Shown here: positions 1 to 10,955 of the stretch, piece by piece
Position numbering within the stretch: position 1 is the first letter of the stretch
How the letters are laid out: the number at the start of each line of letters is the position of its first letter
Origin: Fragilariopsis cylindrus CCMP1102
Taxonomy: Eukaryota > Bacillariophyta > Bacillariophyceae > Bacillariales > Bacillariaceae
Direction: 5' to 3'
DNA: 64,000 nucleotides
Assembly: GCA_900095095.1 (NCBI GenBank)
Contig: FMBT01000289.1
Coordinates: forward strand, 1,197,827-1,261,826
Position numbers and translations under genes: made by a program
Notes under the pieces: generated by a model
Databases searched by the model: none
What the model was told of the DNA's origin: nothing
The model's input: only the letters and a program-made list of their open reading frames with translations

Positions 1-1
1 A

Positions 2-1360
2 ATTGGTGGAGATTCTACCGAATCCTTTGATGAATTCGATGTTGATCACATTCGTGATTCCTTCCGTGTTCTACTTCAAATGTCTCTTGTTTTGACATTT
101 GGTTCTGCTATGCCTATCATTAAAGTGGGAAGTATAGCGGGACAATTCGCTAAATCACGTTCGGAACCTGATGAGGTCATTGATGGTGTTAGTCTACCAT
201 CATATCGTGGAGATATTATTAATTCAGAAGCGTTTACAGCAGAATCTCGTCGGCATAATCCTAATAATATGGTAAAAGCCTATCATCAAAGTGCACAGAC
301 TTTGAATATTCTAAGAGCTTTTTCGACAGGTGGTTATGCTGATATTTCTCGACTTCATGCATGGAACTTGGATTTTGTTGAACAGACCGGAGAAGGTAGT
401 AGGTATGTACCATAATTGAAATCGAAACTGAAATCAAATGATCTAATATAATATTATACATTGGAAATTAAATGATGCTTGCTGTTTTGCATTTTCATCA
501 AAAAAAGATTTTAACTTCTTATTCTTTTATCTCTCTTCGCTTCATGATCGAATCATTGCTGTTCATTTCTCACTGCAACTAATACTAGGTACCGTACCTT
601 TGCAACAAAGGTCGACGAATCTCTACGTTTCATGAAGGCGATCGGTGTCGATACAAACTCGCCTGACTTTACAAAAACTGACTTCTTCACTGCTCACGAG
701 TGCTTACTCCTCCCATACGAACAGGCATTGACTCGTTTAGATTCAACGTCAGGTCGTTATTACGATTGTTCCGCACATATGTTGTGGGTCGGTGAACGAA
801 CACGAGAATTGGACGGTGCTCATTTAGAATTTGTTCGTGGCGTGCACAACCCACTCGGTGTCAAGATTTCTGATAAGTGCACACCAGATGAATTGCTTGA
901 ACTTATTGACACCATCAATCCAACCAACATCCCCGGTCGTTTAACAATCGTTGTTCGTATGGGTGCCGAAAAAGTACGAAAGAATCTACCCGGTCTCATC
1001 CGTGCTGTCCAACGTGAGGGCAAATCGGTATTGTGGATTTCTGATCCCGTCCATGGTAATACACGTAAGACAGAGAATGGATTCAAAACTCGTGACTTTG
1101 ATAAAATTCGTGATGAACTCCGTGCCTTCTTTGACGTTCACGACGAAATGGGGTCTCATCCAGGAGGTGTCCACCTTGAAATGACCGGAGAGGACGTAAC
1201 AGAATGCGTCGGTGGTATGAGTGATGTTACCGAAGACACTCTCGAACACCGTTCCAATACCATATGTGATCCTCGATTGAATGGAGCACAAGCTTTAGAA
1301 TTAGCCTTTCTAATTGCAGAAAGAATGAGATCAAGAAGTGGACTTCCCCCGATTGAGTAA
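2..1360 (+). CDS. Class II DAHP synthase, 3' part, two exons (2-402, 589-1360)
   Basis: 3-Deoxy-D-arabino-heptulosonate-7-phosphate synthase condenses phosphoenolpyruvate with erythrose 4-phosphate, the first step of the shikimate pathway to aromatic amino acids. The gene is cut by the window start; codons are readable from base 2. Exon 1 ends at 402 before GTATGT and exon 2 starts at 589 after ACTAG, joining in phase 2 to give [12 protein letters not shown]. Class II hallmarks are visible: GGDSTESF at the window edge, [28 protein letters not shown], then [29 protein letters not shown], the metal/substrate region [10 protein letters not shown] and [19 protein letters not shown]. The end at 1360 fits the normal C-terminus of the plant/microbial type. 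The N-terminus, including any plastid presequence, is missing. The family call is very secure; localisation cannot be judged. Confidence 0.97.
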
Positions 1361-2196
1361 ATAATAATGTTTTACCTTTTATCCAATGTTATTTTCTTGA
1401 AACATTTTCTTTATCTTTTATTGGTCACAGGGCCCAGGAATGCCAATGATGGCGCACAAAAGTCTTGTATTCATATCTAACATTAAAAAATATATAGATA
1501 CTATATATACATATATATATGGTATGGAATATTTCGATCAAATTTGCCTATCCAAAAGGAGAGAAGAGCAAGATAAGGGACTCTCTAACAAACAATAGCA
1601 TTATCATTTTATGACCACACAGCTTTCTTTGAGCTCATTTACATTTCATGATGAACACACCATATTATAGCTCGTGCTTTTTGTTTTTGGTATGTAACAG
1701 GACAGACGGACTGGACTGGTCATACCCTGTCAATCAACAACAACAAAATCTTGATATAGTATACACAAAACAGTAGGCACAAAACAGTAGGTTCTCTAAT
1801 AATAAGCTGTAGCTACGTATTTAAAAACAAAACAATGTGTCTTGCTTTTGCTGATTAATTAAACACTAATTCAGTACTTGCTAACGATCTGGATCGAAGC
1901 ACGATGAAGAAAAACTCGTCAAATCCAATTTAATATGTAAGCAATGATTACGCTTGAATAATAAGACCGTCTACAGTATCGCGCTGTATCGTGTATCGTT
2001 CCCATTACAAACAACAACTAAATTGAAAATTCAAATCAATATAATAACATTGCTATTCATTCGGACGGATTCTCTTATTAATAAGGACACCATTCAATTC
2101 ACACAAGTCTCTGTCTCTTTATTACATAACGCAGTACAGTACATCAGCCGAATTATAACATTGTAATAATAATATAAAAACAATAATCAATTTACC
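1361..2196. other. Intergenic region between DAHP synthase and PSMA6
   Basis: No convincing gene. It holds an AT microsatellite near 1505-1522 and AT-rich spacer. The last few hundred bases presumably include the PSMA6 promoter and 5' UTR; no motif can be assigned with confidence. Confidence 0.6.
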
Positions 2197-3158
2197 ATGA
2201 GTCGCGATTCGTAAGTGCAGCAGTGCAGAGGAGTTTTTGAATATTCTATTCTATTCTATCAAGATCTACCTCCGTCTTTATTTCACTATGGTATCCGTTT
2301 TTTCGTACCAAATCCTCTCTGATCTGATCCTTTAATCTATTGTTGTTACTGTTGTTACTGTTGTTGCTCCGTCAAAAAAATTAAAACGCTGATTGTTTTT
2401 AATATATTATTATTATTATTATTATTGTTTACAGAAACTATGATCATCATATTTCTATTTTCTCTCCACAGGGTCGGTTGTATCAAATGGAATATTGTTT
2501 CAAGGCTGCAAATTCTGGTCTGACCGGTGTTGCTATTCGTGGAAAGGATAGTGTGTGTGTTGTGACACAAAAGAAGGTACCGGATCGATTAATGGAACCC
2601 TCTAGTGTCACACATTTATTTAAATTAACACAAAAGGTGGGTTGCTGTGTGACGGGACCGATGGCCGATTCCAAATCCATGGTCCAACGAGCACGATATG
2701 AGGCGGGGAAATGGGCCTTCGATAATGGATATAATATGCCCGTGTCCGTGTTAGCACGACGAATGGCGGATTTAGCGCAAGTGAATACTCAAGCGGCCTC
2801 CTCTCGTCCATTAGCCTGTATTGGATTATTTGTGGGTGTCGACGAGGAAAAGGGTCCACAAGTGTTTAAGGTCGATTGTGCTGGACATTACTTACCCTTC
2901 TTTGCTGCTGCATCGGGTCCAAAAGAACAAGAGGCGATGAACTTTTTAGAAAAACGTGTCAAGGAAATGAAGGAATTTGATAACGATCAAGTAATTAGAA
3001 CTGCTATTACATGCCTTGGACATGTGTTGGGAAGTGACTTTCGAGGAACAGAAATTGAAGTTGGCAGTATCGAGGGAAAAAATGGTAAATTTGAAGTCTT
3101 ATCGGAAGATGATATTGAATTACATCTGAATGCCATAGCTGATGATGCTGAGGCATAA
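2197..3158 (+). CDS. PSMA6: 20S proteasome subunit alpha-6 (alpha1), two exons
   Basis: Structural alpha subunit of the 20S core; alpha rings gate substrate entry and bind the 19S cap, in cytosol and nucleus. A 14-base first exon (2197-2210, MSRD plus two bases) ends at GTAAGT. Exon 2 runs 2435-3158 after TTTACAG. The splice gives MSRDSNYDHHISIFSPQGR, the typical alpha N-terminal signature, leading into LYQMEYCFKAANSGLTGVAI. Further matches to PSMA6 are GKDSVCVVTQKKVPDRLM, VGCCVTGPMADSKSMVQRAR, RPLACIGLFVGVDEEKGPQV and the C-terminal EIEVGSIEGKNGKFEVLSED. The predicted 245 residues agree with the usual length of about 246. As expected for an alpha subunit there is no catalytic N-terminal Thr. 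The tiny first exon would be missed by a simple start-codon search. Confidence 0.97.
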
Positions 3159-3765
3159 AATTAATGTAATAATTTAAGAAAAGGAAAGAATACAATACAA
3201 TATAATATATAATATAAAAATTCTAACTATAAGATATAAAACAAAACGGAAATACTATTACTTTGAAGTATTTGCCACTACGGAATTCATTATTGATGCC
3301 ATTGATTCCATTCCAGTATCGAGAAAATTATATCGATTAAATTTGGAATAGCTGTCATCTACCTGCTCGTGGTCTAAGTATAGTAAAATGCGTTTGTCAT
3401 TTCCTTTTGTAATGCATTATCGTTACAACGATTATACTGTACGTGTGGGGTTTGCTCCCTTTCCTTAGAGTACATACATCTTAGTATCATCATTACCATA
3501 ACACCATTACTATATATCAGATTTGAAACACGTACGGTAGGAGTATCATACAGTTATTGTATACCGTAAGCCTTCAATAAGAGATGGACTACAAGTGAAC
3601 ATACTAGCTAGCTAGAACTAGCTAGACTACTGAAGATTGTTATGAGAAGTTCTAAAAGGTACAATGTATACATACGCGTAGAATGAGGTTGTCAATAATA
3701 AATGATTTTGGTTTACTTCTTCTTTCAGAATTACTATTAGTGTTAATTTATTTATTTGCCCTTTT
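3159..3765. other. Convergent intergenic region
   Basis: Lies between the 3' ends of PSMA6 (+) and the acyltransferase (-), so mainly 3' UTRs and terminator sequence. AT-rich; a short CTAG-type repeat sits at about 3601-3626. No gene seen. Confidence 0.6.
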
Positions 3766-4983
3766 TTATGATTCTTTTTTATCATTATTATCATTATTCA
3801 TCATCATTAAAGAATTACCAAATGCATCTTGTGTAAATATTGGCATTGGTGGAACTTCACCATATTTTTGTGTCAGTTTTTTTTTACCTAATTCTTGTCC
3901 TTTTGTGGTTGGTTCAAAACGTAATTTATCTGTCCATGTTAAATCATAACATTTTACATCTAATTCTTCTGCCATCTTTTTTCGTACATTATTTGCATAT
4001 AATATCGGATCCGACTTTTCTTCCTCATTTGGTATATAAACAGCCAAGTGCTTCACATTTAATGAATTCATTGGTTGTGTCATTAAACCCAAAATATGTA
4101 GTACAATATTAGCACAACTAAAACTTGTATCGTATCCATGTACAGGTGAAAATGGTGATGTAACAATGACAGGTTGGATTGGTTTACCACAACGGAATGC
4201 ACCCGTTGCGAAACGAATTAAACAATGACCTGTATGTGTCGTACCCTCAGGACAAACAGCTAATGGTGGCCATGTCCCAGGTGGTGAATGTGCTCTTTCT
4301 AATATCATGTCTGTTGTTGTTCTGACTGGTGTTAGTGTTGGTGTACTGTCGTCTTTGTTTTTGTTATTGTTATTGTTCCTTTCTGTTTCTGCTGGTGTTG
4401 GTGCACGATCAACAAAGATACTTTGTAATGCTTCTGCTATTTTACCAATAAATGGTAATTTCCGATTTGTATCTTTACTGACGAAACAACACCCATCACT
4501 CCAGATTAGATACAAAAGTTCTGAAAAACCTAAATGATTCACAACAATAATAGGTGGATCTAATTGTTTTTTTCTTTCATTTATATCATTAATTTCATAT
4601 GTAACATTAATCCAAATAAATCCATAAAAGAATAATAACATACGTGAACATACTCGACATCCGCCTTGTAATAATTTTCTTCGTAGTGGCGTATACGGTT
4701 TGGATACATCGTCAGTATTACCGATCGAACATATATTACACCATAGTAAACACAACGCTAATGTTGCTATAGCACCAAATAATCGAATCGGTACTAGGAC
4801 GATACCAAATACAATCATTTTAATTTTTCCAAGAACTGATAATGGATGACGAACAAATGGATTAAATGGTGGAAAAACTGGTGGTTCAGGATACGAAGAA
4901 TCATTTCCATTTTTATTTTCATTTTTCATCATCTTCTTGGGGTCTTGTGTAGTAGCATTGTTTGATTTTGATGTCATCGTCAT
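3766..4983 (-). CDS. LPCAT/LPEAT-like lysophospholipid acyltransferase (PlsC family)
   Basis: Probable membrane acyltransferase that moves an acyl group from acyl-CoA to a lysophospholipid (Lands-cycle remodelling, ER). The first in-frame ATG is at 4983, giving 405 residues. Hydrophobic segments lie at about residues 53-86 and 112-127. PlsC blocks follow: block I NHLGFSE (His150), a block II-like segment ending VDRAP (about 191-195), block III CPEGTTHTGH (about 244-253) and block IV GKPIQPVIV (about 266-274). The spacing matches LPCAT1/LPEAT-type enzymes. Block I reads HX4E (Glu155) where the family has HX4D, so the charge-relay acid is conservatively replaced. An Asn-rich insert (about 203-210) and a C-terminal Asn/Asp tail are typical low-complexity additions. 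No EF-hands are visible. Family call secure; substrate unknown. Confidence 0.88.
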   Translation of the reverse strand: MTMTSKSNNATTQDPKKMMKNENKNGNDSSYPEPPVFPPFNPFVRHPLSVLGKIKMIVFGIVLVPIRLFGAIATLALCLLWCNICSIGNTDDVSKPYTPLRRKLLQGGCRVCSRMLLFFYGFIWINVTYEINDINERKKQLDPPIIVVNHLGFSELLYLIWSDGCCFVSKDTNRKLPFIGKIAEALQSIFVDRAPTPAETERNNNNNKNKDDSTPTLTPVRTTTDMILERAHSPPGTWPPLAVCPEGTTHTGHCLIRFATGAFRCGKPIQPVIVTSPFSPVHGYDTSFSCANIVLHILGLMTQPMNSLNVKHLAVYIPNEEEKSDPILYANNVRKKMAEELDVKCYDLTWTDKLRFEPTTKGQELGKKKLTQKYGEVPPMPIFTQDAFGNSLMMMNNDNNDKKES

Positions 4984-5899
4984 TTTGTACTGTATTCGCC
5001 AATATTTTAACGTTACTGCACGTGTAGTTATCGTCGTCGTCAAGATGATAGATTCGATTCAAAGTAATATCTCTTTCAAGGTAAAACTGCGACTCTATTG
5101 CATATGGCCACAGATAACAATACTTCGCTTTCTATTATATACGGTACGATGATCTATTTTCTCTTGTACTGGAATGACAATCACGTAATTTAGATGAAAG
5201 ATAATTTTATTTTTGTGTTGTAGATACGACTTGAGCGAGTAGTGAGTCGATTTTTCAATAACCGGTAGGCGAATGCATACAAATTCAAAATGAAATTGTT
5301 AGTTTAATGCACGAGCGTAGTGCAGACGCACATGCGTGCAATGTTAACAATGCATTTTAGGAGGAGGATTGCATAAAGTAGTAGTATTTGCAATCAATAA
5401 AACACATAGAATGTAGGAAGAAAATGAAACTTGCCAGAACCGTATAGTCAGAGACATCCAAAGGGAAGGGATGAGATGGTACTATTATGAATAGGATGTT
5501 TGTGGTATGGTCATACCCACATAAATGAGAAATTCTCTAGATTTTTGATGTTTCAAATGCATAGTGTAGAAAAAACATGCATGATGATGTGTCCAGTCAG
5601 TCATCATCACAAGGTAAATTCTATAGTTTTGTAGTTCCTTCTTTCGAGAAATAGCTCATAATAGCTCAAGTGGATTTAGTATAATACAAAAGAATGAGGG
5701 AATGCACGAGGAAGATAGTGGAGGAGTAATAGTAGACCCAAGTAAAGTGCAGCAATGTCTAATTTTTATACATATACTAGTATGTTCCTTATTGAGATAG
5801 TCACAATGGCTCCTTTTAAACGGCCAATGTCAAAAGCCACAAAGAAAGCTGCATGGAAAATATTAGTACACAATACAACAAGTACCAGGAGTGTATATA

Positions 5900-5941
<42 letters not shown>

Positions 5942-6044
5942 TAGAAATATTTGCTACACAAAAGATACTACAACTTCCTTGACATAAGATAGATTAAGTT
6001 TCAAGAACTATTGTAGGTAACATTTATTTAGTATGATCATGTTA
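4984..6044. other. Intergenic region with an AT microsatellite
   Basis: Contains the presumed promoter of the acyltransferase and the 3' side of the HSF gene. An alternating AT tract occupies about 5894-5941. Short open frames here have no recognisable domain and look like chance. Confidence 0.6.
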
Positions 6045-6836
6045 TTAAAAATTTATTAGATTTTGAACCAGTTGCTGTCCATTGTCGTCGCAAAGACCAC
6101 AGTCGTCTCCTAAAATTGAAACACACAATTCTTGGTAACTCGTTCGGCGATTCATTGATATCAGACTTTTTGTTTGTTTTTCTTCTTCGTCCTTAGATAA
6201 ATTCAGAACGGAACCATTACTTGCTCCTTGATTTGTACAGGAGCCGGATGCAGCCGAGGTTTTTATGTTGGTAGTGCTAGCGCTGCTACTAGGACTACTG
6301 CTGCATACAGGAGTAGGTATAGGGTTTTTTGATTGTACTTGACTGGAAACATCAGTATGATTGGATGAATCGGATCTGGAGATTGGTGTTACTGGATAAG
6401 TAAATTCGCTCTGATTCTCTTTGATATTCGTGTTTGTTGTTGTCTGTGTTGCTTTTATTTTATTTCCTCTTAATGGTCGTGTAATTTTCTTACAGCATCC
6501 TTCGTCTCCACGAATACATATTGGATGGAAGTAGCAGGAATCCCAAAATGGCTTGACAGCAGTGATACGCGAGAAACCATATAGATTACATTGTCGTTGA
6601 AATGATCGGTATTTTGATTTCTTAAAATATTGTGGTAGAATTTCCTCCACGAATGCTTTTTGGTCGTGAACTCGAAAGCATTTGCCGTCCTTGTGCCACG
6701 ATACGATATGAGTAAGTCCTTTACTTTCGGTTTCCATTAACATACGGTATAATTTACATGGGAATTTAAGTTCTGCATCACGAGTTGGTTGCTTCGTGAC
6801 GAGGGATAAATCAAGATTTTCTAGATACATGCTCAT
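6045..6836 (-). CDS. HSF-type transcription factor
   Basis: Nuclear DNA-binding protein of the heat shock factor family, which is greatly expanded in diatoms. The 263-residue product starts at the ATG at 6836. The winged-helix HSF domain spans about residues 20-120: FPCKLYRMLMETE, HIVSWHKDGKCFRVHD, FVEEILPQYFKKSKYRSF (recognition helix region) and QRQCNLYGFSRI, followed by the wing-end FHPICIRGDE. The rest is Ser/Thr/Asn-rich with no clear heptad-repeat oligomerisation region, so it may act as a monomer or bind through another surface. The targets are unknown; most diatom HSFs are not heat-specific, so a stress role should not be assumed. Single exon. Confidence 0.93.
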   Translation of the reverse strand: MSMYLENLDLSLVTKQPTRDAELKFPCKLYRMLMETESKGLTHIVSWHKDGKCFRVHDQKAFVEEILPQYFKKSKYRSFQRQCNLYGFSRITAVKPFWDSCYFHPICIRGDEGCCKKITRPLRGNKIKATQTTTNTNIKENQSEFTYPVTPISRSDSSNHTDVSSQVQSKNPIPTPVCSSSPSSSASTTNIKTSAASGSCTNQGASNGSVLNLSKDEEEKQTKSLISMNRRTSYQELCVSILGDDCGLCDDNGQQLVQNLINF

Positions 6837-7549
6837 GATTAATTGATGTAGTCTTTCTATTATATCTTTGTTTGTATGTTGATCGATCTGTATTTATTTC
6901 AATAGATGCAGTATTTGTGGTTGAAAATTTGCTTTTGGTTTCTGTCGTTGTTCAATTTGTGAAGTGATTCTACGAAATTGCATACAACTTCAATGTATCA
7001 CTGATTTCATTTTTCTTCATTGATCTGACTACTGTAGTTGACAACAGTTTATCACTTTGTCAAGTGAGCTTAAATAATAATATTATGATGATCGTTGATC
7101 ATTCCTAGGAAGCCTTCTCAAGGCGGCAAAAGAAAAATCCTGCTTACAATTAATTAAGGCCAAATTCAAGTTGTACTTATGGTCAGCACGTCTGGTTTAT
7201 ATAAAATGAAATTTCGCGTCCAGCTAAAGTACACTTGAAATCGCTTAAAAAGCAAAAAAATCAAGCAAATAATATTTTACTTAATGATACGCGACTTTCA
7301 TGCGAAAAAATTGATTCAATGAATTTGTGGAACACGAGAGGAGAGAGATCAGTTACCTATTGTAGTCGTACAAGCGAGTATTTCAATTCGTAGTGGAATA
7401 AATACATTTAACATTGGTTGACGCCAGTCTAAATAGAGATATTTCATTGTAGTAATTAAATTGATACGGTTACAGATGCAAGTTATTATTTTCGTTTTTT
7501 TTCTTTTCTCAGATGCATTTTCTCTATTAGTACGGTAGTATTTTTCAAT
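6837..7549. other. Intergenic region upstream of the HSF gene
   Basis: AT-rich, no gene seen. The part next to 6836 should hold the HSF promoter, and the part next to 7550 the 3' UTR of the permease. No supported motif. Confidence 0.55.
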
Positions 7550-9019
7550 TTACATCAGTTGTATTATAGTCTCCGTAGTGCATGCAACTAATGCAAAACT
7601 AGAGGTGACGAGTAAAATCCATGAAAACCATACCCATGCCTTGCTTTCTAAAGTATGATCTGGATATCGTTTTTGTATCTTCAAGTAGCACACAGATGGA
7701 AGGATGAATGATATAAGAAACCCCATAGAACAACCAAGGATAGACCAAACATCCGCAACACCTGGAACATGAATAGCGATCATATAACACGTAAAAATGA
7801 TGACTAACGTCGATGTGTAATGAATGAAGGTGTTGTCTATGATGTGTGTCTTGAAGCGTCGAGTGTTATTTGGGCAACTAGATTTCGTTTCATGACCGTT
7901 TTGTTGTAGTTGTTGTTGATTCTGTCCAATCGTGGTAGTAGTAGTTGCGGTTGAATCATAGTTATTGTTGGTTTTGATCGACTTTGCATCAGCTATTATC
8001 AAAGGAAGACGCTCTGACTCTTCTAACTCAACAGGTGTTTGATGTGGACCATATACCAACACATCCAGCACTTCCAAAAGACTCGACCGACAGGGTAAGA
8101 GCATCATTGGTATGACTAAGACGACTGTAATACCACAACAAAATTGACCCAAAAATAAGAATGGATCGCTAGCAGGGTCACAATTCTTAAGGACATTCCC
8201 ATCGACTTGTTTGCCGGCATACAGATAACCCGACAAACCAAAAAGTTGTGCAAAGACAAAGCAACTTAGTATTGATCCGTCAACTGCTAATAAAATTCGT
8301 GACCTTGTTGGTTTGAAAAGTGCATTCTGGATAGGAAGAACATTGAAAATGCCGACAAATGATAGACTTATAATTGGGAAGGCAAGCAGCACATCTTCGA
8401 AGTTGGTTGACCACCAAAGAACATCATTATTTGACCACACCATCGTCGTCGGAGACAAAGTCGTCCATGCCTGATGGATTAGAGCTAGACAGAGTATCGA
8501 TACTGATGAAAAGCTAACATAGCAATTAAATCGTAGTGCGTAGAGTGATTTTTGTACCAAAAACGGAATGATCAAGAGGATGGTTACTCCTAATACAAAT
8601 GTATCACTGGGAGGTGTCGTCTCGTCGAACCTTCCAATAATAGTAACTAATGCTGTCCATATATCTTTAGCAAGAACCATATATCCCGTAATAGCAAACA
8701 TTAAAAAGATACCAAGAATTAAGGAAATGAAGTATTCCATATTCTTTCCAAATGCAGCTTCACCAACCTCGCCATATGTTGCAGCACCTGTCAGTCTTGA
8801 ACAGAGACATAGTAGATACAATGAACGTTCTGTTATTATTGCAGCAACAATCATTAACAATGATCCTACTATAATCCCTGATTTTGAATATGCATATGGG
8901 ATACTTAAAACTCCACCACCCATAATTGTAGCGGTTAGGTTGAAGGCAGCAACTACCACAGTAGACTTACGTTGCGGAGAGTTGAATTCCGGAACGAGTA
9001 TATCATCTGCGGCTTTCAT
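7550..9019 (-). CDS. Amino acid/auxin permease (AAAP) family transporter
   Basis: Multi-pass membrane transporter resembling the SLC38/AVT branch of the AAAP family, which moves neutral amino acids with protons or sodium. The 489-residue product starts at 9019. The family's first helix signature is clear: AAFNLTATIMGGGVLSIPYA (about residues 24-43), where the glycine break forms the substrate site. About ten or eleven hydrophobic segments follow, including LILGIFLMFAITGYMVLAKD, FPIISLSFVGIFNVLPIQNA and a C-terminal block ending in LLVTSSFALVACTTETII. A hydrophilic loop of about 60 residues with Thr and Gln runs (about 335-395) splits the last helices. Plasma membrane versus vacuolar location and substrate cannot be told from sequence. 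Single exon. Confidence 0.9.
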   Translation of the reverse strand: MKAADDILVPEFNSPQRKSTVVVAAFNLTATIMGGGVLSIPYAYSKSGIIVGSLLMIVAAIITERSLYLLCLCSRLTGAATYGEVGEAAFGKNMEYFISLILGIFLMFAITGYMVLAKDIWTALVTIIGRFDETTPPSDTFVLGVTILLIIPFLVQKSLYALRFNCYVSFSSVSILCLALIHQAWTTLSPTTMVWSNNDVLWWSTNFEDVLLAFPIISLSFVGIFNVLPIQNALFKPTRSRILLAVDGSILSCFVFAQLFGLSGYLYAGKQVDGNVLKNCDPASDPFLFLGQFCCGITVVLVIPMMLLPCRSSLLEVLDVLVYGPHQTPVELEESERLPLIIADAKSIKTNNNYDSTATTTTTIGQNQQQLQQNGHETKSSCPNNTRRFKTHIIDNTFIHYTSTLVIIFTCYMIAIHVPGVADVWSILGCSMGFLISFILPSVCYLKIQKRYPDHTLESKAWVWFSWILLVTSSFALVACTTETIIQLM

Positions 9020-9702
9020 AATACTTTTCTTATTATTTCTTCGTCTTCTTCTTTTCTCTTCCGTTTTTTCTTTAATCCGACAAAAGCCCTTCCTCTCTTC
9101 TACTCGTATACGGTTCTATTATTAGTACCTGAACGTACTTCGAGGTATTCAATACTAGTACATAGAGCGAGATTGTGAGTAATCACATAGTCCTGCTGAA
9201 GATAGAGAGATAATGATGTGATAGATCGTATTCGCTTTAATATATTCAATATTCAAAACTTTGTATGGAACAAGGTAAATCATTTCACAGTAATCTGCTT
9301 TAAAACTTGGGTGGTGCATGAACTGTAATGTGACGAGTGACAGGATGATGATTCCGGATGATTGATTGATTCATTCATTCTACAAAATGAAAATTCACAA
9401 AAATGTGTGATCAAAATACGAACACTCCTTACTTATGGCGAAGAAATCATGTGTGCCGTACACGTCACCGTATTTCTTTTTGCGCGGGAATGGACAAATA
9501 TGCGGTACATTATCGAAGAACACACTCTATTTTAAGAGTCTCGATTTGTGTCCCTATCATTAATACTTGTAGAAGTAAGGAGAGCGCGGGAGCAGCTACA
9601 GCATATTCACGTATACATATTATCAATCAATAGATACAGTATCGGTCAAACTTGAAAATTCATATCCTTCATAATTCAACAAGCCCAAAGAGAGACAACA
9701 GC
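9020..9702. other. Divergent promoter region
   Basis: Separates the permease (-) from the methyltransferase (+), so it must serve as a promoter region for both. A short open frame at 9403-9633 has no domain and no codon-level support. No specific regulatory motif can be defended. Confidence 0.5.
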
Positions 9703-10593
9703 ATGGCAACAATCTGCGCCAGAGAGCTCTACAATGACATCATTGAGGACTACTCAGCAATCAAATCAAATAAATACAAACGATGGATAGAGGAATATAC
9801 ATTCCTTAACGCGATCGTTGGTAATAATGACAATGGCATAAAAAATAAATCGGTACTGGACTTGGGATGTGGATCAGGACATTTTTGTAGACTACTCAAT
9901 AATGATAAGTATGGTGTAGCTACTATGTCTGGTATTGATATAAGCGATGCCATGATTGATGAGGCAAAACGACTCGAGGAAAAGGAACCAACTGGTACAA
10001 CCTATTACAGGGAAGACCTTCTCGCGGAGGAAGACGAGTCTGATAATTCGAATGTTGATAACATTTCAAACCTGAAAGTTGATGTATGTGTAGCTGCATA
10101 TCTTCTACCCTATGCATCCAGTATCAAAGAATTGCAAAAATTCTGTACGTCGGCGGCAAGAACGCTACGACCAGGTGGTCACTTCAAATCGGTCACCTCA
10201 CTGTATACAGACGCCATAAAAGCAACTGGGTTGGACAACGATACAGGTGATGGTGATGGTGGTGGTGGTGGTAGTGGTAAAGGTGGCGTCCTTGCAAGTG
10301 ATACATGGGGATTCTCTGTTGTCTGGGACGGAGAAGCGACAAGTGATGGCATGTTAGCCGACATCACACTTTTTGGAAATGGACGAAAGAAGGAAAGGGC
10401 GACTTTTCCAAATCATTTATGGTCCAAAGAAACTATCAATTCTGCTCTACTTGCTGCAGGTTTTGATCGTGTTGATTGGCTATCACCGACAATAGATGCT
10501 AACACCACCCCGGACGATATTACTGCTGAGTTTCAAAAAGATTCGTCCGAAGCTGTTCCTGTCGGATACTTTGTGGCAACACTTGCTATGTAA
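9703..10593 (+). CDS. SAM-dependent methyltransferase (class I)
   Basis: Soluble class I methyltransferase of unknown substrate. The first ATG is at 9703 (MATICARELYNDI), giving 296 residues. Motif I is SVLDLGCGSGHFCRLL (about residues 52-67); the acidic end of strand beta2 is MSGIDISDAMIDEAKRLE; motif II is DVCVAAYLLPYASS and motif III LRPGGHF. This fits the Methyltransf_25/UbiE-like group. A poly-Gly/Asp insert (about residues 182-193, encoded by a GGT repeat at 10248-10274) interrupts the region after motif III. The C-terminal AAGFDRVDWLSP is the usual last strand of such folds. No targeting peptide is evident. Single exon. Confidence 0.88.
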   Translation: MATICARELYNDIIEDYSAIKSNKYKRWIEEYTFLNAIVGNNDNGIKNKSVLDLGCGSGHFCRLLNNDKYGVATMSGIDISDAMIDEAKRLEEKEPTGTTYYREDLLAEEDESDNSNVDNISNLKVDVCVAAYLLPYASSIKELQKFCTSAARTLRPGGHFKSVTSLYTDAIKATGLDNDTGDGDGGGGGSGKGGVLASDTWGFSVVWDGEATSDGMLADITLFGNGRKKERATFPNHLWSKETINSALLAAGFDRVDWLSPTIDANTTPDDITAEFQKDSSEAVPVGYFVATLAM

Positions 10594-10955
10594 TCTAAGG
10601 TATTATTACTAGCAGAATTTAGTATACTGCATTTATAAATATAAATACTATAGTTAATACCTATTGGAAAACTAGCAGGTTGATAGAGAATCTTTAAATC
10701 TTCTAGTCTCGAGGAATTACAAATTCATATGTTTGTTTGTGATGCCTAAATAAATAAATGTTCAAGGCATCATCGTCCGTCCGTCATTCTAACTATTTCC
10801 AAGAAATGAAGATACAGAAATCATAAAAAACATGACACTTGTATGAATCTTACAATATATCACACGAACAACAACAACAACAGCAGCCACCAACTAAAAA
10901 TTCGACAATACGTTAGCACACAAGCTTGTTGTCCCAACATAATACTCATCTCACC
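10594..10955. other. Intergenic region
   Basis: AT-rich spacer between the methyltransferase and the cyclophilin, with a CAA-repeat leader at about 10866-10884. Presumably 3' UTR plus the cyclophilin promoter. Confidence 0.5.

Noticed and set aside
5755-5982. Short plus-strand frame ending in an AT microsatellite
   Set aside because: The last third is Tyr/Ile text from the microsatellite and the first part has no recognisable features.
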